Shown here: piece by piece, positions 31,865-38,247 of the stretch | How positions within the stretch are numbered: the first letter of the stretch is position 1 | Layout of the letters: every line of letters begins with the position of its first letter | Assembly: GCA_016929195.1 (NCBI GenBank) | Contig: JAFGJG010000039.1 | Span: 1 to 39,102 of the forward strand | Length of the DNA stretch: 39,102 nucleotides | DNA from: Thermoleophilaceae bacterium | GTDB lineage: Bacteria; Actinomycetota; Thermoleophilia; Solirubrobacterales; Thermoleophilaceae | Direction: 5' to 3' | Notes under the pieces: model-generated | What the model saw: the letters and a program-made list of their open reading frames with translations, nothing else | What the model was told of the DNA's origin: nothing | Database searches by the model: none | Translations under genes and position numbers: made by a program

Positions 31865-32055
31865 TTGTGCAGGAGCTCCCTGACGCGCTTCTCGTCCGAC
31901 TTGGCGACCTCGACGGGTCGGCCGAGCCGGCGCTTGCGCTTCTGGTCCTTCTTGCCCAGGTTGTGGCTCGTGAAGGAGTGCCGCGCGCGGAGCTTGCCCT
32001 TGGCGGTCTTGCGAAAGCGCTTCTTGGCGCCGGAATGCGTCTTCATCTTGGGCAT
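31861..32055 (-). CDS. rpmI: 50S ribosomal protein L35
   Basis: A 64-residue basic ribosomal protein from ATG 32055. MPKMKTHSGAKKRFRKTAKGKL, RHSFTSHNLGKK and RLGRPVEV are characteristic. It follows infC by 48 bases and overlaps rplT by four, the standard infC-rpmI-rplT order. There is no clear ribosome binding site; the 48-base spacer can form only a short GGGC/GCCC stem next to the start. Confidence 0.98.
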   Translation of the reverse strand: MPKMKTHSGAKKRFRKTAKGKLRARHSFTSHNLGKKDQKRKRRLGRPVEVAKSDEKRVRELLHK

Positions 32056-32103
32056 GGGCAGCGCCCTATTGAAGCAGACGCCGCGCGGCCCGCAGGGAGC
32101 GCG

Positions 32104-32679
32104 CTAGCCGGCGGCTACGGCCGGCTCGGGATTCTTCTTGTTCGGCGCGAGCAGCATCGTCATGTTGCGCCCGTCCTGCTGGGGCGACTGCTCGACCGTG
32201 CCCAGCTCCGCCACGTCCTCGGCCAGTCGCATCAGCAGCGCCTCGCCGCGCTCGGGGTGGGTCTGCTCGCGCCCGCGGAACATGATCGTGACCTTCACGC
32301 GGTCGTCGCCCTTGAGAAACCGGACCACGTGGTTCTTCTTGGTCTCGTAGTCGTTGTTGGCGATCTTCGGCCGCAGCTTGATCTCGCGGACGTTCACCTG
32401 CTTCTGGTGACGGCGCGCCTGCTTGGCCTTCTGCTCCTGCTCGTACTTGTACTTCGAGTAGTCGAGCACGCGGCAGACCGGCGGGCGGGCCTCCGGGGCG
32501 ACCTCCACGAGGTCCAGGTCGCGCTCCTGCGCGTACTTCAGCGCCTGAGCCGTGTCCACGACGCCGATCTGGTTGCCGTCCGCCCCGACCAACCGCACCT
32601 GCGGGACCCTGATCCGCTCGTTGATGCGGGTCTCGTCGCGCTCCGGGGGGCGCCGATCGAACTTACGCGGGATCGGCAC
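32104..32679 (-). CDS. infC: Translation initiation factor IF-3
   Basis: A 191-residue factor that binds the 30S subunit and checks start-codon pairing. The N-terminal domain begins [14 protein letters not shown], the linker is [24 protein letters not shown], and the C-terminal domain has [44 protein letters not shown], followed by an Ala/Pro tail. The annotated start is GTG 32679. IF-3 genes often use a rare start codon (AUU) to allow self-regulation; I do not see such a codon at a suitable position with a ribosome binding site, so GTG is used with caution. It heads the infC-rpmI-rplT transcript. Confidence 0.96.
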   Translation of the reverse strand: MPIPRKFDRRPPERDETRINERIRVPQVRLVGADGNQIGVVDTAQALKYAQERDLDLVEVAPEARPPVCRVLDYSKYKYEQEQKAKQARRHQKQVNVREIKLRPKIANNDYETKKNHVVRFLKGDDRVKVTIMFRGREQTHPERGEALLMRLAEDVAELGTVEQSPQQDGRNMTMLLAPNKKNPEPAVAAG

Positions 32680-32792
32680 TAGTTACGGGACCAGCTGGAC
32701 GTCAAAGGCGGGCGTCAGTCGGGGAGAGGATGGGCACTGGGCGCGTCAGGGGCGATCTGTGCGCGGAGATTCTGTGCCCGTCATTCGCGGCG

Positions 32793-32798
32793 AGTATA
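32793..32798 (-). promoter_or_regulatory. Candidate -10 box of the infC operon
   Basis: TATACT on the minus strand lies in the 128-base gap between thrS and infC, 10 bases past the thrS stop, and matches TATAAT at five positions. No -35 box is recognised. It predicts a leader of roughly 105-110 bases before the infC start, long enough for regulatory structure, though none is obvious. Confidence 0.4.
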
Positions 32799-32807
32799 GC
32801 GGCGATC

Positions 32808-34748
32808 CTAGGCTCGCCGCGCGATTTCCGCGGCGAGCTTCTCGGCCAGCTCGGACACCGCCATCGCGCCGATGTCCCCCTCCCGGTGGCGGCGAACCGC
32901 GACCCTGCCCGCGTCCTCCTCCTTGTCCCCCACCACGAGCATGAAGGGGACCTTCTGGAGCTCGGCGTCGCGGATCTTGCGGCCCACCGACTCGGTGCGG
33001 TCGTCCAGCTCCACGCGCACGCCGCTCGCGGCGAGCTCGTTCGCGACCAGGCGGGCGTACGGCACGTGGCGGTCCGCGATCGGCAGCGCGATCGCCTGGA
33101 CGGGCGCCAGCCAGAGCGGCAGCTCGCCGGCGTAGTGCTCGATGAGGATGCCGATGAAGCGCTCGAACGAGCCCATCAGCGCCCGGTGGATCATCGCCGG
33201 GCGGTGCTCGGCGTTGTCCGCGCCCGTGTAGGTGAGCTCGAACTGCTCCGGCATGTAGTAGTCGAGCTGGACGGTGCCGAGCTGCCACGAGCGGCCGATG
33301 GTGTCGGTCATGTGGAGGTCGATCTTCGGCCCGTAGAACGCGCCGTCGCCCTCGTTCAGGTCGTACTCGAGCCCGCGGCTCTCGAGCGCGCCCTGAAGGA
33401 CGGCCTCCGCCTTGTCCCACATCTCCTCGGTGCCCACGCGCTTCTCCGGCCGGGTCGAGAGCTCGAGCCGCGGCTTGAAGCCGAACTGGTCGTAGATGTG
33501 GAAGCCGAAGTCGAGGCAGCGGAGAACCTCGTCCTCGATCTGCTCCTCGGTGCAGAACACGTGGGCGTCGTCCTGGGTGATGTGGCGCACCCGCAGCAGG
33601 CCGTGGAGGGTGCCGCTCGGCTCGTGCCGGTGGACGAGGCCCTGCTCGGCGAAGCGGATCGGCAGGTCGCGGTACGAGCGCGCCTCGCGCAGGTAGATCT
33701 GGCAGTGCGCGGGGCAGTTCATCGGCTTCAGGCCCATGGGCTGGTCCTCGATGTCCGTGAAGTACATGTTGTCGCGGTACACGTGCCAGTGCCCGGACTT
33801 CTTCCAGAGCTCGACGTCGTAGAGGATCGGGGTGCGCACCTCGGTGTAGCCGCGGTCCACGTTCGTGCTGCGCCAGAGCGTGGTCAGCTCGTTCCAGACG
33901 TGCGTGCCCTTGGGGAGCCAGAACGGCATCCCGGGCGCGACGTCCGAGAGCATGAACAGGCCCAGCTCCCGGCCGAGCTTGCGGTGGTCGCGCGCCCGCG
34001 CCTCCTCGAGCCGGCGCAGGTACTCCTCGAGGTCGTCCTTCGACAGGAACGCGGTCCCGTAGATGCGGGTGAGCATCTGGCGGCTCGCGTCGCCGCGCCA
34101 GTAGGCGCCTGCGACCGACGTGAGCTTGAAGGCGCCGATGCGCTTCGTGCTCGGTGAGTGCGGCCCGCGGCAGAGGTCCGTGAAGGGGCCGTTGCGGTAG
34201 AGCGAGACGGACTCGATGCCCTCGTCCCTGACGAGGTCCTCGATCAGCTCGACCTTGTAGTCCTGGCCCTCGGCCCGGAAGCGCTCGATCGCCTCGGCCA
34301 CCGGCAGTTCGGAGCGCTCGAACCGCTCGTCGGCCTTGATGTGCTCGCGCATCTTCTGCTCGATGCGCTCGAGGTCGTCGGACGAGACGGTCACGCCCTC
34401 CGGGAAGTCGAAGTCGTAGTAGAAGCCGTCGTCGATCGGGGGGCCGATCGAGACCTTCACGCCCGGGTAGAGCTCTGTCACCGCAGTGGCCAGCACGTGG
34501 GCCGCGTCGTGGCGGATCAGCCAGAGCGGGCCCATGCCGTCCTCGGGGGACTTGCCCGTGACGATCTCGATGCTCGCGCCGTCCGGCAGCGGCGCCGAGA
34601 GGTCGCGCAGCTCGCCGGTGCCGTTCTCGCTCACGCGGATCCCGAGCGCGGCGCGCGCGAGGCCCTCGCCGATGGCGCGGGCGGCGTCGGCGCCGGTGGC
34701 GCCGTCGGGCAGCTCGAGCGGGCTGCCGTCGGGGAGCTGGATCTTCAC
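32808..34748 (-). CDS. thrS: Threonyl-tRNA synthetase
   Basis: A 646-residue class II synthetase. The N-terminal TGS domain (about 1-62) and the editing domain (about 70-225, HDAAHVLATAV, GFYYDFDF, CRGPHSPST) precede the catalytic core. The zinc ligands that sense threonine are placed in MNCPAHC near 343, DDAHVF near 393 and IHRALMGS near 520, and motifs RHEPSGTLHGLLRVR and GSFERFIGILIEHY are complete. The C-terminal anticodon-binding domain ends in LAEKLAAEIARRA. GTG 34748 lies 22 bases after the glycosyltransferase gene, so both may share a promoter. No T-box leader is seen, as expected outside Firmicutes-like groups. Confidence 0.97.
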   Translation of the reverse strand: MKIQLPDGSPLELPDGATGADAARAIGEGLARAALGIRVSENGTGELRDLSAPLPDGASIEIVTGKSPEDGMGPLWLIRHDAAHVLATAVTELYPGVKVSIGPPIDDGFYYDFDFPEGVTVSSDDLERIEQKMREHIKADERFERSELPVAEAIERFRAEGQDYKVELIEDLVRDEGIESVSLYRNGPFTDLCRGPHSPSTKRIGAFKLTSVAGAYWRGDASRQMLTRIYGTAFLSKDDLEEYLRRLEEARARDHRKLGRELGLFMLSDVAPGMPFWLPKGTHVWNELTTLWRSTNVDRGYTEVRTPILYDVELWKKSGHWHVYRDNMYFTDIEDQPMGLKPMNCPAHCQIYLREARSYRDLPIRFAEQGLVHRHEPSGTLHGLLRVRHITQDDAHVFCTEEQIEDEVLRCLDFGFHIYDQFGFKPRLELSTRPEKRVGTEEMWDKAEAVLQGALESRGLEYDLNEGDGAFYGPKIDLHMTDTIGRSWQLGTVQLDYYMPEQFELTYTGADNAEHRPAMIHRALMGSFERFIGILIEHYAGELPLWLAPVQAIALPIADRHVPYARLVANELAASGVRVELDDRTESVGRKIRDAELQKVPFMLVVGDKEEDAGRVAVRRHREGDIGAMAVSELAEKLAAEIARRA

Positions 34749-34770
34749 GGGTGCCCCACGGTACCGACCG

Positions 34771-35997
34771 TCAGAGCAGCTCCGCGAGCAGGCGCAGCTC
34801 GCGCTCGGCGGCGGCGGTCACGAGGAACCGCTCGCGGACGCGCTCACGACCCGCTCGTCCCATCTCCACGGCCAGGCCGGGATCGCGGACGAGGTCGACC
34901 AGCCGGGCCGCGGCGGCCTCGATGTCGTCCGTGAGGAAGCCGTCCACGCCGTTGCGAACCGCGAGCGGCAGCCCGCCGCCGGTCCCCCCGACCACCGGCG
35001 TCCGCTTCCAGAGCGCCTCGCAGGGACCGAGGTCGAAGCCCTCCGACAGCGAGCGCTCGAGCGCCACCCGCGCGAGGTGCTGGAGCGCGCCCACCTCGAG
35101 GCCGCCCAGGGACTCGTACGAGGTCAGGAGCACGACGCCGGGCGCGTCGCCCACGAAGTCGGAGACCTCCTTGGCCGCCTGCCACGCCTCGCTTGCGGCC
35201 GCGTCGAGCCGGGCGGCGAGCACGAGCTGGAGGTCAGGCTCGAACTCGCGCGCCAGCCGGAAGCACTCGATCGTCGAGTGCGGGTCGTCCCAGCGGTCGA
35301 GCTCGAGGAGGTGGAGGCAGAACGGGTGGTCGAGATCCACGCCGAGCGGCCGCACGACGCGTCCCGGCAGGCGTGGCTCGACCTCGATGTTGCGCGAGTC
35401 GAGCGGGTCGATGCCCGGCGGCGCGGCGCGGCCCTCCACGCCGGCCGGCAGGAAGGACTCGTCGGGCGCGAGCACGAGGTCGCAGCCGTCCGCCAGGTCC
35501 CGAACCAGGTCGAGCGCGGCGGGCTCGGCCGCCGCCGCGTTCACGTGGCAGTGCCAAACCAGCCTGGCTCCCGCCAGCCCCGCGGCGAGCGGCAGCGCGC
35601 CCGGGTCGTGGAGGACGACCACGTCGTGGGCGTCCCCCAGCCCCTCCGCCACCCGCGCGCACGCGTCCGCGTATGCGCGCCATTGCTCGCTCGTGATGGC
35701 GCTCTCGCCGCCCCGGACGCCGGTGTGGAGCGCGCCGGCCACGCCCCGCAGCTCCGGGTCCCCGAACAGCACGCGCCACTCGACCTGCGCCCCCGCGCCC
35801 GCCTGGAGCGGAAGCAGGCCGCCGAGCTGCTCCGGCAGGCGCCCGCGCGCCCCGGACACGGTCACGTGGAGGACGCGTGCGCCCCGGACGGCGCTCCCGG
35901 CCTCGAGGACCCCCTCCACGGCCCGGCCGCCGGCGGCAGGCGCGTAGTCCCCGGGCGGCCGCGGAGCCACCGCCATCGGCTGGAGGTCCGCGCCCAT
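34771..35997 (-). CDS. GT4 glycosyltransferase of the trehalose-synthase (TreT) type
   Basis: A protein of about 408 residues. It is a GT-B retaining glycosyltransferase. VWHCHVNAA, APPGIDPLDSRN, the mid-domain LELDRWDDPHSTIECF and LSEGFDLGPCEALWKRTPVVGGTGGG (with the family E-x7-E pair) match TreT (trehalose glycosyltransferring synthase), which joins NDP-glucose and glucose, rather than lipid or wall GTs. The family likeness is clear at the binding signature APPxIDPL; substrate is not proved. ATG 35997 is used; GTG 36045 would add 16 residues. The gene heads the run that leads to thrS, and a CRP-like palindrome lies about 70 bases upstream, which would suit a carbon-responsive gene. Confidence 0.8.
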   Translation of the reverse strand: MGADLQPMAVAPRPPGDYAPAAGGRAVEGVLEAGSAVRGARVLHVTVSGARGRLPEQLGGLLPLQAGAGAQVEWRVLFGDPELRGVAGALHTGVRGGESAITSEQWRAYADACARVAEGLGDAHDVVVLHDPGALPLAAGLAGARLVWHCHVNAAAAEPAALDLVRDLADGCDLVLAPDESFLPAGVEGRAAPPGIDPLDSRNIEVEPRLPGRVVRPLGVDLDHPFCLHLLELDRWDDPHSTIECFRLAREFEPDLQLVLAARLDAAASEAWQAAKEVSDFVGDAPGVVLLTSYESLGGLEVGALQHLARVALERSLSEGFDLGPCEALWKRTPVVGGTGGGLPLAVRNGVDGFLTDDIEAAAARLVDLVRDPGLAVEMGRAGRERVRERFLVTAAAERELRLLAELL

Positions 35998-36068
35998 TGG
36001 CGGCAGCGTACTTCCGGCCAGCGCTGCCGGGCGAGCGGCCGCCACGTGGCAAACGTCACGCGCTCCGC

Positions 36069-36088
36069 AGTGTGAGCCACGTCACACT
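36069..36088. promoter_or_regulatory. CRP-like palindromic operator
   Basis: AGTGTGA, a six-base spacer and TCACACT form a perfect 7+7 inverted repeat, whose core TGTGA-N6-TCACA is identical to the binding consensus of the CRP family (including actinobacterial GlxR/Crp). It lies between the TreT-like gene (minus) and the transposase gene (plus). Its centre is about 40 bases upstream of the predicted transposase start, close to the position of a class II site. Confidence 0.55.
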
Positions 36089-36105
36089 TATGTCTTCAAG
36101 GTATG

Positions 36106-36111
36106 TATACT
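36106..36111 (+). promoter_or_regulatory. Candidate -10 box of the transposase gene
   Basis: TATACT matches TATAAT at five of six positions and ends six bases before ATG 36118. It lies downstream of the ATG at 36103, so a transcript from this box could not use that codon; it would begin at or next to ATG 36118 and be leaderless. GTCACA at 36081-36086 is a weak -35 at 19 bases. Confidence 0.45.
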
Positions 36112-36117
36112 GTGGGC

Positions 36118-37053
36118 ATGGCCGCGAACGACAGAAACAACCCGATCCGCCAACAGTCGTCCGACTCGGACTACTCGCTGATCGAGTTCATGAAGAACTA
36201 CCCCGACGACGCGGCCTGCCTCGACGCCCTCTGGCGCGAGCGCTTCGCCCCTGACGGCCACACGGCCGACTGTCCCCGCTGCGAGAAGCCCCGGCGCTTC
36301 CACCGCACCAAGACCAGGGCGTCGTACACCTGCGATTCCTGCGGCCTTCATATCCACCCCATGAAGGGGACGATCTTCCAGAAGTCCACTACGTCCCTCC
36401 ATCTGTGGTTCTACGCGATGTACCTCGTCGCCAGCACTCGCTGCGGCATCTCCGCGAAGCAGCTTGAGCGCGAGCTGGGCGTGACCTACAAGACCGCCCA
36501 CCGGATGATGAAGCTGATCCGCACCGACCTCATGAAGGACGACGGCGACGAGCCGCTTTCCGGCGATGTGGAGATTGACGAGACCTCCTGGGGAGGCCGG
36601 CCGCGCAACAAGCACAGGACCCGCGCGGAGGCTGCTGCGTTCCGTGAGGCCAAGCCGACGATCCTCGGAATGGTCGAGCGCGGCGGGCGTCTACGGCTCC
36701 GGGTGATCCCGTCGCGCCGTGGTCCCGCCCTTAGTAGAACCGTGAAGGCCAACGTCAACCCGGCGTCGATGATCTTCACCGACGACTGGCAGGCGTACAA
36801 GCCGCTGCGCTACGACTTCCTGGGCCACCGGGTCATCAACCACTCCCGGGGCATGTACGTCGATGGCGACACCCACACGAACACGATTGAAGGCGTCTTC
36901 GGAAACCTGAAGACCGGGATGCGCGGGGCGTACAAGAAGGTGTCGCCGCGCTACCTCCAGTCCTACCTGGACGAATTCGCGTGGCGCTACAACGCCCGCC
37001 ATGAGCCTGGGGCGATGTTCTCCCAGCTGCTCGCGCGAGCCTCGCGCAGCTAG
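36118..37053 (+). mobile_element. IS1595-family transposase gene
   Basis: A 311-residue DDE-type transposase (start ATG 36118 chosen from the -10 box; ATG 36103 would add five residues). Residues about 50-75 form a zinc ribbon, CPRCEKPRRFHRTKTRASYTCDSCG-type, then MKGTIFQKSTTSLHLWFYAMYL, the helix-turn-helix-like ISAKQLERELGVTYKTAHRMM, the first catalytic Asp in DVEIDETSWGG, the second in IFTDDWQAYK, and the last acidic/Asn block HTNTIEGVFGNLKTGMRGAY with YLDEFAWRYNAR. This is the ISXO2-like pattern of IS1595. The frame is intact. I could not find convincing terminal inverted repeats or a target duplication, so the element's ends are not defined. Confidence 0.85.
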
Positions 37054-37081
37054 GTCTCGGCGCCAGCCGCGTCCAGGTCTC

Positions 37082-37103
37082 CTTGCCAACCTAGGTAAGC
37101 AAG
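37082..37103. repeat. 22-base imperfect palindrome behind the transposase
   Basis: CTTGC, two bases, ACCTAGGT, two bases, GCAAG: 9 of 11 positions pair, with a perfect 8-base centre ACCTAGGT. It begins 29 bases after the transposase stop. It could be a transposon-end or regulatory element, or a weak terminator; it has no T-run. Confidence 0.5.
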
Positions 37104-37178
37104 ATGGCTCTCACGCGGACCCGCCCAAACCGCTCTAGAAAGCGGCATGCGGGGTCTAGATTGCGTCCAGCTACCGTC

Positions 37179-37218
37179 CGTATCATCATACGAACAGTCT
37201 GTCCTGCCGACCCTGTTC
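37179..37218. repeat. Two inverted repeats before the DUF3467 gene
   Basis: CGTAT/ATACG with a four-base loop (37179-37192) is followed directly by GAACAG (37192-37197) and CTGTTC (37213-37218), the latter ending four bases before the ATG at 37223. Paired repeats in this place suit an operator for an autoregulated toxin-antitoxin operon. Spacing of the second repeat does not fit a known SOS box. Confidence 0.35.
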
Positions 37219-37222
37219 TTAG

Positions 37223-37501
37223 ATGACCCCTCTGGAGCGACCAAATCCTGACGAGGATGTCCCTCGCGTCTACGTCAACGCGGTCAACCTGCAGGGGGGC
37301 CTGTACGACGTGACCCTGGATCTTGCGCACCGCGTCGGGAACGAGGATGTCGCCTGGACGATGCGCGTCACGATGAGCTGGGAGCACGCCCGGGCACTGG
37401 CGGATGCCCTCAGTGAGGCGACGACTGAGTACCAGGCCGACATCGGCGAAGTTCGTGATGTCGAGCGGGCCGCTGCACGGCTGCTTGGGGAGGAAGGATG
37501 A
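37223..37501 (+). CDS. DUF3467-like protein
   Basis: A 92-residue protein from ATG 37223. RVYVNAVNLQGGLYDVTLDLAHRV, followed by a second strand MRVTMSWEHARALADALSEATTEYQADIGEV, matches the DUF3467 pattern (a V-x-M/S-x-x-HAKAL helix after a Y-N-V strand). The role of the family is unknown. Its stop overlaps the start of the next gene by four bases (ATGA), and a GGAAGG ribosome binding site lies before that start, so the two are coupled. Confidence 0.7.
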   Translation: MTPLERPNPDEDVPRVYVNAVNLQGGLYDVTLDLAHRVGNEDVAWTMRVTMSWEHARALADALSEATTEYQADIGEVRDVERAAARLLGEEG

Positions 37502-37749
37502 CCCCGGTGACCAACGCACGCCCTCGAGGTGCGAGCCGGACCATCGGCGCGGCGGAAACGACGATAATTACGAGCAGCACCGTAGAGGGCTGGACCGAAA
37601 CAGTCGCAATCATTGGCGACCAGCCCTTCATGCAGGAAATAAAGAGAAGCCTGGAAGAGATCGACAGTGGCGAGCGGCTCTACTCCTTCGAAGAGATCTT
37701 CGGCGAGCCGCCGAGCCTCAGCGACGACGCGGACGACGACGAAGACTGA
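37498..37749 (+). CDS. Probable antitoxin
   Basis: An 83-residue protein from ATG 37498. The first half has a beta-like TIITSSTVEGWTETVAIIGD stretch; the second half has a helix EIKRSLEEIDSGERLYSFEEIFGEPP, which resembles the toxin-binding part of RelB/Phd-type antitoxins, and an acidic tail DDADDDED. The next gene downstream encodes a RelE/ParE-fold toxin, which supports the call. The tail is encoded by the same bases as the N-terminal extension of the toxin. Function is inferred from position and shape. Confidence 0.65.
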   Translation: MTPVTNARPRGASRTIGAAETTIITSSTVEGWTETVAIIGDQPFMQEIKRSLEEIDSGERLYSFEEIFGEPPSLSDDADDDED

Positions 37750-38080
37750 CCGAGTCCCGGTCCGCTTCACGCCTACTGCCAAGACCCATGCAAAGGGCCT
37801 TCCACAGCTGAAGGCGCGAATAGGGAACCGAGTGCTCGCCTTGGAGCAGCCGGGAGCTGCCTCCCAGCTCGGAATTCAGTTGACAGGCCCCCTCAAGCGC
37901 TGCCGTAGGGTCAAGCTCGGGTCGGCCTATCGGATGGTCTACAAGGTGCGTGAGACCGACGTCGTGATCGTCGCTATTGGGCTCAGGAAAGACGAGCAGG
38001 TTTACGCGGATGCCCTCAAAGCTCTGGCTGAGGTGACTTCCGTGCCGCCTGGCAACGGCGGCAAGCGTCCTAGCCCTTAG
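37667..38080 (+). CDS. RelE/ParE-type toxin with nested start
   Basis: A 137-residue protein. The domain from about residue 31 (PVRFTPTAKTHAKGL, LALEQPGAASQLGIQLTGPL, RRVKLGSAYRMVYKVRETDVVIVAIGLRKDEQVYADAL) fits the RelE/ParE fold: basic strand, Y-R-x-V-Y and a late VVIVAIGxRxD. In this frame the only start codon before the domain is GTG 37667, which is 83 bases inside the antitoxin gene and has a well-placed ribosome binding site GGAAGAGA (37653-37660, six-base spacer). The resulting N-terminal ~29 residues are Ser/Thr/Arg-rich and are not part of the family. No other ATG, GTG or TTG is available nearby. Confidence 0.7.
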   Translation: MASGSTPSKRSSASRRASATTRTTTKTDRVPVRFTPTAKTHAKGLPQLKARIGNRVLALEQPGAASQLGIQLTGPLKRCRRVKLGSAYRMVYKVRETDVVIVAIGLRKDEQVYADALKALAEVTSVPPGNGGKRPSP

Positions 38081-38225
38081 CGGGCTTCGGGCGAGCGGCC
38101 CGCTTCAAGAGCTGGTCTATCTCGCTGCGCTTCGGCACCGGAATCTCGACGGGCTCGTAGGGCTTCCCGGTCTTAGGGTCGATGCCCTTCGGCTGGGTCG
38201 GCTGTGTGGGCTTTTCTCCTGCCAT
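38070..38225 (-). CDS. 51-aa conserved-looking small protein
   Basis: A minus-strand frame from ATG 38223-38225 to TAG 38070-38072, overlapping the toxin stop by 11 bases. It encodes MAGEKPTQPTQPKGIDPKTGK, then PYEPVEIPVPKRSEIDQLLKRA and a basic tail. The Pro-rich start and the GIDPKTGKPYEP and VPKRSEID segments look selected rather than random, and I recall similar short proteins near mobile DNA, but no family name can be given. No ribosome binding site is visible. It is divergent from the gene at 38248. Confidence 0.5.
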   Translation of the reverse strand: MAGEKPTQPTQPKGIDPKTGKPYEPVEIPVPKRSEIDQLLKRAARPKPAKG

Positions 38226-38247
38226 CAGCAAGTGAGAGGGTAGCCCT

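Noticed and set aside
32680-32807. L20-type regulatory leader before infC
   Set aside because: The 128-base gap was read for paired elements; only a -10 box stands out, no convincing pseudoknot or long-range helix is visible by eye.
36041-36050. GCCACGTGGC, a perfect 10-base palindrome upstream of the TreT-like gene
   Set aside because: Ten-base palindromes of G/C/A/T this short are expected by chance in this GC content; there is no second copy or clear promoter geometry.
36050-37222. Terminal inverted repeats of the IS1595 element
   Set aside because: I compared the flanks on both sides and found only patchy similarity (for example GTGAG..CCA pieces) that is not convincing, so element ends are not called.
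37740-37760. Programmed +1 frameshift at the antitoxin stop (TGA C) to make an antitoxin-toxin fusion
   Set aside because: The site lacks a slippery codon and an upstream Shine-Dalgarno like that of RF2, and GTG 37667 with a good ribosome binding site explains toxin expression more simply.
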